Source: UBA8106 sp913052135 (GTDB taxonomy: Bacteria > Acidobacteriota > Vicinamibacteria > Vicinamibacterales > UBA823). From it: 64,000 nt of DNA. The stretch lies in the NCBI GenBank assembly GCA_913052135.1, contig CAJXDY010000007.1, positions 6,549-70,548 on the forward strand. Reading direction: 5' to 3'. The notes under the pieces were generated by a model. It had not been told where the DNA came from, did no database searches, and saw nothing but the letters and a program-made list of their open reading frames with translations. Below, one piece after another: positions 48,844 through 55,907 of the stretch (position 1 is the stretch's first letter; every line of letters starts with the position of its first letter). The translations under genes were made by a program, and so were the position numbers.

Positions 48844-50544
48844 TCAGCTTGACGCCGTGTCTTTAGAAGGTTGAAACGCGCTGATTGCGATGCCAATAAA
48901 AAACACCGCGATAGCACCTACGACATTAAGCCATAAGAAGGAAATTTCTGCGGTTAGCGCGACGGCTGTTACGGACATCATACCGCCAATTAATCCCCAA
49001 AAAGCGCCTCTTGCGGTCGCCCAGCGAACAAGAATTGCCAACATAAAGACACCTAATAAAGAACCATAAAAGAACGATCCAAATCGGTTAACGACTTCGA
49101 TAAGCGTGCCTAAATTTACTGCGTACATGGCGATAATGGATGCAGTCAAACCCCAGAAGCCAGTCGTCATCTTCGAGATCCTCATATAGTGCTCATCAGA
49201 GGCTTCCCGTCGAAAGTGCCGGCGATAGAAGTCGATCACGGTTGCAGTTGAGAGTGAATTTAGTTCAGCAGCAATACTTGACATGGCGGCTGCCAGAATC
49301 GCGGCAATAATTAATCCCACCACACCAATGGGAAGCTGTGTTGTTACAAAGGTGGGAAATACGTAATTCACATCCGAATAAGAACGGTCGCCGGTCACTT
49401 CAATGACGAGTGCTTTTGCATCGTCGCGGATGTGACCAAGTTCTAAGTCGCGCTTTTGAAATAACGCATCGGCAGCCTCGATACCAGTCGCGTCTGGCAT
49501 TCGTCGTGCGGCTGCAGCGGCACGTGCAGCTTCACGTCGATCGTTGAATGCCTGTAAAAAATTACTATTCAGTTCTTCGTACTCTGCCATACGAGGACTT
49601 GAGCGCATTTGCTGGTCGTGGACGGTGTTGAACAACATGGGTGGAGCGTTGAACAGGTAAAAAGTGAATACCAGGACGCCGGTAAGCAGAATCAGCGCCT
49701 GAAGTGGAATTTTGGCGAACGCGCTCATCATTAATGACTGCCTGGCTGCTGTGACTGAACGGGCTGTCAGATAACGTTGAACCTGGCTCTGGTCACAGCC
49801 AAAGTAGCCCAGCATAAGAAATAAACCACCAATCATGCCTGACCAGACGGTGTAGGTTTCGTTTAAGTCGAATGTAAAATCAAGCGTCAAGAGGCGACCC
49901 GTAGTGCCTGCGACGTGCAAGGCCTCGCCAACGCCTATCTCGTCCGGCAAGCCCATAACAAGGCCGACGATTGCGGCGGCTAAGCCAGCGACTATAATCA
50001 CCATCTGCTTAACGTCAGTCCAAGTTATTGCTTGTACGCCGCCAAACATTGTGTAAATCGTTGTTGGCACACCGATCGCAAGAATGGTAATGGTCAGATT
50101 TAGATTGAGAACGATGGATAAAATGACTGCCGGAGCCGCAATAACAACTCCAGCTTGCAGGCCTCGTGAGAGCAGAAACAGTAAACTTGCGAGCGTGCGA
50201 GTGCGGACGTCGAATCGACGCTCCAGATATTCGTAAGCGGTATAGACGTTAGCGCGATAGAAGAATGGTACCAGCGTCATCGATAGAATAATCATGGCGA
50301 CTGGTAGGCCGAAGTAGAACTGCACGAACCGCATACCGTCGGTGTAGCCTTGTCCGGTGGTTCCAACCAGAGTGATGGCGCTCATTTGCGTGGCCATTAC
50401 GGTTAGCCCCACGGCCCACCAAGGCAAAGACCGATTCGCGAGGAAATATCCTCTAATGGCGTTGAGACCTTTGGAACGTTTCAGTCCGTCGGAGACGATC
50501 CAAATGAGGTAGATCGTTATAATAAGCCAATCAATGAAGTGCAT
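48844..50544 (-). CDS. Sodium:solute symporter (SSS family)
   Basis: 566 residues with about 13-14 transmembrane helices. SSS signatures are RSLPWWAVGLTVMATQMSAITLVGTTGQGYTDG (helices 1-2 with unwound region), FFYRANVYTAYEYLERRF, GLQAGVVIAAPAVILS, YFGCDQSQVQRYLTARS and AAILAAAMSSIAAELNSLSTATVIDFYRR (helix 8 sodium-site Ser residues). A long soluble insertion (about residues 310-385, AAAAARRMPDATG) separates helices 8 and 9. Na+-driven uptake of a sugar, amino acid or organic acid; substrate not determined. A small membrane-protein gene lies 22 bases upstream. Confidence 0.9.
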   Translation of the reverse strand: MHFIDWLIITIYLIWIVSDGLKRSKGLNAIRGYFLANRSLPWWAVGLTVMATQMSAITLVGTTGQGYTDGMRFVQFYFGLPVAMIILSMTLVPFFYRANVYTAYEYLERRFDVRTRTLASLLFLLSRGLQAGVVIAAPAVILSIVLNLNLTITILAIGVPTTIYTMFGGVQAITWTDVKQMVIIVAGLAAAIVGLVMGLPDEIGVGEALHVAGTTGRLLTLDFTFDLNETYTVWSGMIGGLFLMLGYFGCDQSQVQRYLTARSVTAARQSLMMSAFAKIPLQALILLTGVLVFTFYLFNAPPMLFNTVHDQQMRSSPRMAEYEELNSNFLQAFNDRREAARAAAAARRMPDATGIEAADALFQKRDLELGHIRDDAKALVIEVTGDRSYSDVNYVFPTFVTTQLPIGVVGLIIAAILAAAMSSIAAELNSLSTATVIDFYRRHFRREASDEHYMRISKMTTGFWGLTASIIAMYAVNLGTLIEVVNRFGSFFYGSLLGVFMLAILVRWATARGAFWGLIGGMMSVTAVALTAEISFLWLNVVGAIAVFFIGIAISAFQPSKDTASS

Positions 50545-50566
50545 GTGCAGTTCCGAAAGCTGGAGA

Positions 50567-50743
50567 TCAGGAGCTAAAATAACGACTCAAGAACCAGAGA
50601 CCAACTAGGATGATCATTTCCAACATCAAAACCGCCAAGTAGGTTCGCCCCATTGGGGAGTCGTCGGTTTCGTTGTTACTAAGAATCACTGTTGGAGTGG
50701 TTCCGGTGTGTCCATCCATTTCTTGGTTCGGAGTGTGGTTCAC
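50567..50743 (-). CDS. Small single-pass membrane protein upstream of SSS symporter
   Basis: 58 residues from GTG at 50743, chosen for GGAG nine bases upstream; a TTG at 50758 would add five residues. The first 35 residues are polar, and the C-terminal half is one transmembrane helix (TYLAVLMLEMIILVGLWFLSRYF). It ends 22 bases before the SSS gene on the same strand. No family is recognised. It could be an accessory subunit of the symporter; small helper proteins are known for some transporters. The reading frame, ribosome-binding site and placement support a real gene. Confidence 0.55.
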   Translation of the reverse strand: MNHTPNQEMDGHTGTTPTVILSNNETDDSPMGRTYLAVLMLEMIILVGLWFLSRYFSS

Positions 50744-50911
50744 AGATAGTTGCTCCAATTACCTCATGCTACTTCAACCGCGACTGACACATGAGCAGTA
50801 TACCCCTGCAGGTTCGGCGCGCATTCGGCAACCCCACGAAATATTATCTCGTTCAACCATAGCTATCCTTAAAGACACCATTTGCACACAATGGGGCACA
50901 GGATAAACGCC

Positions 50912-51622
50912 ATGATCGCAAGTGTATTTCCAAACGCACGCTTGTTCTGGGTCAAGATGGCTCTCAGTGTTGTGACATTGGGGATATTGGTCATCATCGG
51001 AAGAGAATTCGGTGGTTACCTGCTGCGTTTTCTGCTGTGGATCGACACGCTGGGAGTCTGGGCCCCCGTTACCTTTGTCTTGGCCTACGTTGCGGCTACG
51101 CTTACGTTTGTACCTGGCTCACTGCTGACCATGACGGCTGGTGCGGTATTCGGGCTGGTTGAAGGCACTTTCTATACGTTCGTAGGAGCAACGATCGGGT
51201 CAGCCCTTGCCTTTGTCATTGCACGCTATCTCGCACGAGACGCAATTCAGCGCCGCCTAGTTCGCTATCCCAAATTTGCTGCAATCGACCAAGCGGTGGG
51301 TCTTGAAGGTTTTAAGATTGTCCTTCTGCTCCGCTTGTCGCCAGTGTTTCCGTTCAACTTCCTCAACTACGCTCTAGGACTGACGACTGTCACCTTTCGT
51401 GCCTACATGCTGGGCGCTATCGGGATGTTGCCGGGCTCGGTGGTTTATGCCTATTACGGGATGCTTGCAGGCGATGTTATCGCCTTGGCAGGTGGTGTTA
51501 CGAGCAACTCAGGGGTTAGCTACTACGTTACAATGATCCTCGGCTTGGTTGCGACTGTGCTGGTGACAATGGTCATAATACAAGCTGCAAGACGGGCGCT
51601 GCGAAACACCATGACTTCTTGA
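50912..51622 (+). CDS. TVP38/TMEM64 family membrane protein
   Basis: 236 residues from ATG at 50912, preceded by AGGA about nine bases away; a TTG at 50882 is less likely. Five to six hydrophobic segments carry the SNARE-associated/DedA-like core: LTFVPGSLLTMTAGAVFGLVEGTFYTFVGATIGSALAFVIARY in the middle of the protein (two re-entrant loops) and LLRLSPVFPFNFLNYALGLT. Family members are implicated in lipid scrambling or transport. No obvious functional link to the oxidase genes downstream, which begin 268 bases further on. Confidence 0.88.
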   Translation: MIASVFPNARLFWVKMALSVVTLGILVIIGREFGGYLLRFLLWIDTLGVWAPVTFVLAYVAATLTFVPGSLLTMTAGAVFGLVEGTFYTFVGATIGSALAFVIARYLARDAIQRRLVRYPKFAAIDQAVGLEGFKIVLLLRLSPVFPFNFLNYALGLTTVTFRAYMLGAIGMLPGSVVYAYYGMLAGDVIALAGGVTSNSGVSYYVTMILGLVATVLVTMVIIQAARRALRNTMTS

Positions 51623-51877
51623 GTAAGCCGCGTGATAAGGATGTCGGCCCACACTAATTCCTAGCCCTGCTGGGCTTTAGAGCCCTCAAAGGCTTGCACG
51701 CACGCACAGCAGAGGCTAAAATGCCGTGTCCATTAATTCGTGGAGTTCGTTTCTATGGGTTGAGGATATTCGGACAGGCACCGACCTTTCCGAGCGAATA
51801 GATTAAGCCGACCTCCATGTGAAATTCGGCGAAAAGATACCAACTGAATACTACGTGATGCTGTAGGACCGAAACTT

Positions 51878-51883
51878 AAGGAG
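51878..51883 (+). promoter_or_regulatory. Ribosome-binding site supporting the TTG start of ctaD
   Basis: AAGGAG lies seven bases before TTG at 51891. No ATG or GTG with comparable spacing is available in the frame before the conserved HSHADHEHTASWWRTYVFSVDHK region, so TTG is the likely start. Confidence 0.75.
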
Positions 51884-51890
51884 CACGACG

Positions 51891-53645
51891 TTGGATACCG
51901 TTGCGACACTCGATCACTCACACGCGGATCACGAGCACACGGCGAGTTGGTGGCGAACTTACGTGTTTTCCGTTGACCATAAGGTCATCGGGATCCAGTA
52001 CGCGATCACAGCTCTAGTGTTCCTGTTACTTGGCTTCATTCTCATGATGATGATGCGCTGGCAGATCGCGTATCCCGGACAGCCCATTCCGTGGATAGGT
52101 CAGTTCTTAGGCAGTGCTAATGCCCCTGGCGGTATCATGCTGCCAGAGTTCTACAACCAGCTCGGCGCCATGCACGGTACGATCATGGTGTTTTTGGGCG
52201 TTGTGCCGCTAGCGGTTGGTGGCTTTGGCAACTATGTCATGCCGCTCCAGATCGGTGCACCCGACATGGCATTCCCACGCCTGAACATGGCAAGTTATTG
52301 GAGCTATTTTGTGGGCGGCGTAGTGATGTTGTTAAGTTTCTTCGCGCAGGGTGGCGCAGCGAATTCTGGGTGGACCTCGTATGCTCCGCTTTCAATTATC
52401 GCAACGTCTGGCCAAACCTGGTGGCTCTTCGGTATGGTGTTTCTGATCACGTCTTCGCTACTCGGTTCGGTTAACTTTATCGTCACCATTATTCAGTTGC
52501 GTGCGCCCGGGCTGACTTTCATGCGGTTGCCATTTTTTGTCTGGACGCAATTGGTCACGGGTTTCCTGTTGCTTCTCGCTTTTCCACCGCTCGAATCCGC
52601 GGCCGTTCTGCAGTTGATGGACCGACTTGCGGGTACGAGTTTCTTCATGCCAAGCGGTCTGGTCGTAAGTGGTGCAGTAGTTGACGTGTCAGGTGGTGGC
52701 AATCCACTCCTGTGGCAGCACTTGTTCTGGTTTCTAGCGCATCCAGAGGTGTATGTCTTGATATTGCCTGCACTTGGCATCACTGCGGAGATCATCGCCA
52801 ACAACACTCGAAAGCCGCTTTGGGGCTATCGTGTGATGGTCTATTCGTTGATATTCCTTGGCTTCATGTCGTTTCTCGTTTGGGCGCACCACATGTTTTT
52901 AACCGGCATGGGGACCGCGATTAGTGCATTCTTCCAGACGACCACGATGATTATTTCCATTCCGTCTGTCGTGATTCTCTCAGCGCTGTTTATCTCGCTG
53001 TACGGAGGTTCAATCCGCTTTACAACGCCGATGCTCTTCGCGTTGGCTTTCATGCCCATGTTTGGTATTGGGGGCTTAACAGGTCTACCGCTTGCTTTTT
53101 CGCTGCCAGATCTACATCTTCACGACACCTATTACGTCATCGGGCACTTCCATTACGTAGTGGCTCCAGGCACGATCTTTGCGCTATTTGGGGGTATTTA
53201 TTACTGGTTTCCAAAAGCAACCGGCCGCAAGATGAATGACCTGCTTGGGAAGATCCACTTTTGGGGTACGTTCGTCTGCATGAATGGGATCTTTTTTCCG
53301 ATGCTGATCCAGGGACTGGCCGGAATGAATCGCCGGATGTACGACGGTGCTAAAGATTACCAACACACGGCGGGCGTTTTGGTTTGGAACGAAACCATTT
53401 TTCATTTTGCGGTGGCGATGGCTGTCTTCCAACTCTTCTTTATTGTGAATTTTTTCTGGAGTATGAAGAAGGGCGCCAAGGTAACGTCGGACAATCCATG
53501 GAAGGCTACGACACTGGAGTGGGCGACACCAACCCCGCCGCCACATGGCAATTTTGTAACGCCGCCGGAAGTCCATCGTGGGCCGTACGAGTACAGCGTA
53601 CCAGGTGCGGTGCAAGACTTTACGCCACAGAACGAACGACGCTAG
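51891..53645 (+). CDS. ctaD: Cytochrome c oxidase subunit I (A-type haem-copper oxidase)
   Basis: 584 residues and about 12 transmembrane helices. It reduces O2 to water and pumps protons in the inner membrane. His ligands to haem a and the haem a3-CuB centre are visible: LGAMHGTIMVF, WFLAHPEVYVLILP (His-Tyr pair with the pump Glu of an A1-type D-channel), WAHHMFLTG and HDTYYVIGHFHYV. The N-terminus is His-rich (DHSHADHEHTASWW). Start TTG with AAGGAG upstream. First gene of an operon I-III-IV-two small proteins-II, with subunit II last, unlike the usual II-first order. Confidence 0.97.
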   Translation: MDTVATLDHSHADHEHTASWWRTYVFSVDHKVIGIQYAITALVFLLLGFILMMMMRWQIAYPGQPIPWIGQFLGSANAPGGIMLPEFYNQLGAMHGTIMVFLGVVPLAVGGFGNYVMPLQIGAPDMAFPRLNMASYWSYFVGGVVMLLSFFAQGGAANSGWTSYAPLSIIATSGQTWWLFGMVFLITSSLLGSVNFIVTIIQLRAPGLTFMRLPFFVWTQLVTGFLLLLAFPPLESAAVLQLMDRLAGTSFFMPSGLVVSGAVVDVSGGGNPLLWQHLFWFLAHPEVYVLILPALGITAEIIANNTRKPLWGYRVMVYSLIFLGFMSFLVWAHHMFLTGMGTAISAFFQTTTMIISIPSVVILSALFISLYGGSIRFTTPMLFALAFMPMFGIGGLTGLPLAFSLPDLHLHDTYYVIGHFHYVVAPGTIFALFGGIYYWFPKATGRKMNDLLGKIHFWGTFVCMNGIFFPMLIQGLAGMNRRMYDGAKDYQHTAGVLVWNETIFHFAVAMAVFQLFFIVNFFWSMKKGAKVTSDNPWKATTLEWATPTPPPHGNFVTPPEVHRGPYEYSVPGAVQDFTPQNERR

Positions 53646-53663
53646 GAGAGGACGCAGAGAGTT

Positions 53664-54254
53664 ATGGAAATTCCGTATACCGTTGAAAATAGGGAAGATA
53701 CAGGCCTGAATAACGTCAAGCTCGGGATCTGGTTATTCCTTGCGTCCGAAGTGATGCTGTTTGGCGGGCTGTTTTCTTCCTATGTGCTCCTGCGCGTCGG
53801 CGCCGAGACTTGGCCGGTTGGGGCCTCGATCTTGTCGGTGCCTATCGCAACGTTCAATACGGTTGTGTTGATTGCGTCGAGTGTGACAATGGTCATGGCT
53901 TGGGCGTCGCTTAAGATGAATGACTTTGGTAAGTTTAGGTTATACCTCGGTTCAACGGTCGGACTGGCAGTGCTCTTTCTGGTTGTAAAAGCGTACGAAT
54001 ATGCCGATAAATTTTCGCACGACCTCTATCCTGCCGAGAGTACCTTCTTGGCGATTTATTTTACGGTGACGGGCCTGCATGCCTTGCATATCGTAGGTGG
54101 CATCGTTGTGAACGGTTATTTTGTTGGACCAGGTAGCAAGATGTGGAAAACTGCGCCGGAGCAGTTCACAAATCGAATCGAAGCAGCCGGTCTCTATTGG
54201 CATTTCGTGGATCTTGTCTGGATTTTTCTGTTCCCGGTGTTGTATCTGCTATAG
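53664..54254 (+). CDS. ctaE: Cytochrome c oxidase subunit III
   Basis: 196 residues with five transmembrane helices, the short bacterial/caa3 form lacking the first two helices of mitochondrial COX3. Conserved features are KLGIWLFLASEVMLFGGLFSSYVLLR, AWASLKMNDFGKFRLYL and AIYFTVTGLHALHIVGGIVVNGYF, ending in AAGLYWHFVDLVWIFLFPVLYLL. The Glu in the first helix (SEVM) is the conserved subunit III carboxylate. It lies 18 bases behind ctaD. Confidence 0.95.
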   Translation: MEIPYTVENREDTGLNNVKLGIWLFLASEVMLFGGLFSSYVLLRVGAETWPVGASILSVPIATFNTVVLIASSVTMVMAWASLKMNDFGKFRLYLGSTVGLAVLFLVVKAYEYADKFSHDLYPAESTFLAIYFTVTGLHALHIVGGIVVNGYFVGPGSKMWKTAPEQFTNRIEAAGLYWHFVDLVWIFLFPVLYLL

Positions 54255-54295
54255 AACTCGAGTTGATCTAGCGTTGAGGGTAGGTGGGAGGCAAC

Positions 54296-54598
54296 ATGAG
54301 TGGTACAAGCGCGGACGAAATAAGAAAACACGTTAAGGTTTATGTCATGGTGTTCGTCGCACTAATGGTGCTAACGGTCGCGACGGTCGGCGTGTCCTAT
54401 CTAGCCTTGTCTATTCCTTTGGCAATCCTAGTGGCGTTGGTCGTTGCAACGATTAAGGGTTCACTTGTCGCTCGCTATTTCATGCACTTGGTCGGTGAAA
54501 AGAAAGCCGTTACCTGGTCCTTAGTGCTCACGGCCGTGTTTTTCTGTGTGTTGATGTTCATACCGCTCTTTGCGATGCTCGATCATACTGGCCAGTAA
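54296..54598 (+). CDS. Cytochrome c oxidase subunit IV-like protein
   Basis: 100 residues from ATG at 54296 (GGGAGG five bases upstream). Three transmembrane helices match the prokaryotic COX4 family found in caa3-type operons: HVKVYVMVFVALMVLTVATVGVSYL, ATIKGSLVARYFMHLVGEKK and LVLTAVFFCVLMFIPLFAMLD. It stabilises the oxidase complex. The placement directly behind subunit III agrees. Confidence 0.88.
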   Translation: MSGTSADEIRKHVKVYVMVFVALMVLTVATVGVSYLALSIPLAILVALVVATIKGSLVARYFMHLVGEKKAVTWSLVLTAVFFCVLMFIPLFAMLDHTGQ

Positions 54599-54617
54599 TG
54601 TTTGAAAGTTTTTAAGC

Positions 54618-54827
54618 ATGTCACTCAAAAGCGTCCACTTATTTTTTATTATTGCGTCAGCCGTTCTGAGCCTATTGATGGGGGTCTGGGCGGCGAATGC
54701 GTATCGCTCAGGATTTGAGTCTTTGAATTATCTTGTAACGGCAGCGGTTTCATTACTTGTTGCCGGGCTGCTTGCCAGGTACGCAGTGTTGTTCGCCCGC
54801 AGGGCTCGCAGAATCGGTCTTGACTAA
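54618..54827 (+). CDS. Small two-helix membrane protein in oxidase operon
   Basis: 69 residues with two hydrophobic helices (VHLFFIIASAVLSLLMGVWAA and LVTAAVSLLVAGLLARYAVLF) and a basic tail (ARRARRIGLD). It has no family I recognise, but it sits 19 bases behind the subunit IV gene and 19 bases before the CPVC protein, so it belongs to the operon. Probably a structural or assembly subunit. Weak ribosome-binding site. Confidence 0.7.
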   Translation: MSLKSVHLFFIIASAVLSLLMGVWAANAYRSGFESLNYLVTAAVSLLVAGLLARYAVLFARRARRIGLD

Positions 54828-54846
54828 GGAGGGACGGGAAACGGTT

Positions 54847-55122
54847 ATGTTTGGTCGATTGGGTTTTCGGACGATGTTTGCAACCGTTGCGCTGTGCGCA
54901 CTCACGGCACCCACAGTTTTGGCGTGTCCGGTTTGTTTTGGAGCGGTCGAGTCGCCGATGATTGACGGAATGAATTGGGCAGTCTTCTTATTACTGGGCG
55001 TACTTTCGACAGTGGCGACCGGCTTTGTGATGTTTTTCGTGCGCTTATCCAAGTTAGCACGGGTGAGTGCGGAGTCAGCAACCGTGGTGCGTGGACGAAC
55101 GCAGCACGAAGGGAGTTACTAA
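54847..55122 (+). CDS. Small exported membrane protein with CPVC motif in oxidase operon
   Basis: 91 residues from ATG at 54847, 19 bases past the previous stop; AAGGAGG overlaps the end of that gene. A signal sequence (TMFATVALCALTAPTVLA) would leave CPVCFGAVESPMIDGMNW at the mature N-terminus, followed by one transmembrane helix (AVFLLLGVLSTVATGFVMFFV) and a basic cytoplasmic tail. The CxxC would face the periplasm, next to where the CuA centre of subunit II is formed. No His follows, so haem binding of CxxCH type is excluded. A copper chaperone or thiol-redox role in oxidase assembly is inferred. The stop touches the ctaC start with no gap. Confidence 0.75.
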   Translation: MFGRLGFRTMFATVALCALTAPTVLACPVCFGAVESPMIDGMNWAVFLLLGVLSTVATGFVMFFVRLSKLARVSAESATVVRGRTQHEGSY

Positions 55123-55872
55123 ATGCGGGAATTTCTAGGGCTGCCACCTCAGGCATCGGCACACGCCCCACAAGTTGATCAAATGATTGTGTATATCCAC
55201 TGGCTTATGCTGGTCTTGTTCGTTGGGTGGGGCTTGTTTTTTCTGTACACATTGTGGCGTTTCCGTGCGTCGAAAAACCCAACAGCTGACTACGCCGGTG
55301 TGAAGAGTCACACCGCCAGCTATTTGGAGGTCGGCGTTGCGCTCGTCGAAGCGGTGCTGCTGATTGGTTTCGCCATTCCAGCGTGGGCCACACGCGTCAA
55401 CGAGTTTCCGGCTGAAACTGACTCGACCATCGTGAACGTCGTCGCCAAACAATTCGAGTGGCACATCCATTATCCGGGTCCGGATGGTATGTTCGGTCGT
55501 AAGGATCTAAGCCTGATTACACCGACGAATGCGATCGGCTTAGATCGGTCAGATCCGTACGCAGTCGACGACATCGCGACCATCAATCAACTCAACCTCC
55601 CCGTGGGTAAGCCGACCATCGTGCACTTAACAACGCAAGATGTCATTCACAGCTTTGCTATTTCGACACTGCGTGTTAAGCAGGATGCCATTCCTGGCAT
55701 GGAGATCCCAGTGTGGTTCGTACCCACAGTCGTCGGTGATTACGAAATCAATTGCTCACAGCTTTGTGGTCTTGGACATTATCGGATGCGAGGCTTCGTA
55801 AAAATCCAAACGGAAGAGGAATTTGAGGCCTTCCTCGCTGAAGAAGCGGCGTTATTACAGGGCGCCGACTAG
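55123..55872 (+). CDS. ctaC: Cytochrome c oxidase subunit II (CuA protein)
   Basis: 249 residues. Two N-terminal transmembrane helices (about 21-45 and 66-90) are followed by the periplasmic cupredoxin domain. The CuA ligands are His176 (DVIHSFAI), Cys211, Cys215, His219 and Met222 (CSQLCGLGHYRM). Gln replaces the more usual Glu between the two Cys. There is no fused cytochrome c domain, so an external c-type cytochrome must donate electrons. No signal peptide. Gene start immediately follows the previous stop, with GGGAG seven bases upstream. Last gene of the operon. Confidence 0.96.
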   Translation: MREFLGLPPQASAHAPQVDQMIVYIHWLMLVLFVGWGLFFLYTLWRFRASKNPTADYAGVKSHTASYLEVGVALVEAVLLIGFAIPAWATRVNEFPAETDSTIVNVVAKQFEWHIHYPGPDGMFGRKDLSLITPTNAIGLDRSDPYAVDDIATINQLNLPVGKPTIVHLTTQDVIHSFAISTLRVKQDAIPGMEIPVWFVPTVVGDYEINCSQLCGLGHYRMRGFVKIQTEEEFEAFLAEEAALLQGAD

Positions 55873-55907
55873 GACGATTCGCAGAAGACCCCGAGCCCCT
55901 CCATCAG

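Noticed and set aside
51663..51685. Terminator-like hairpins after the TVP38 gene
   Set aside because: The stems AGCCC-TGCT-GGGCT and GGGCT-TTAG-AGCCC are only five base pairs and lack a T-run, so they are too weak to call.
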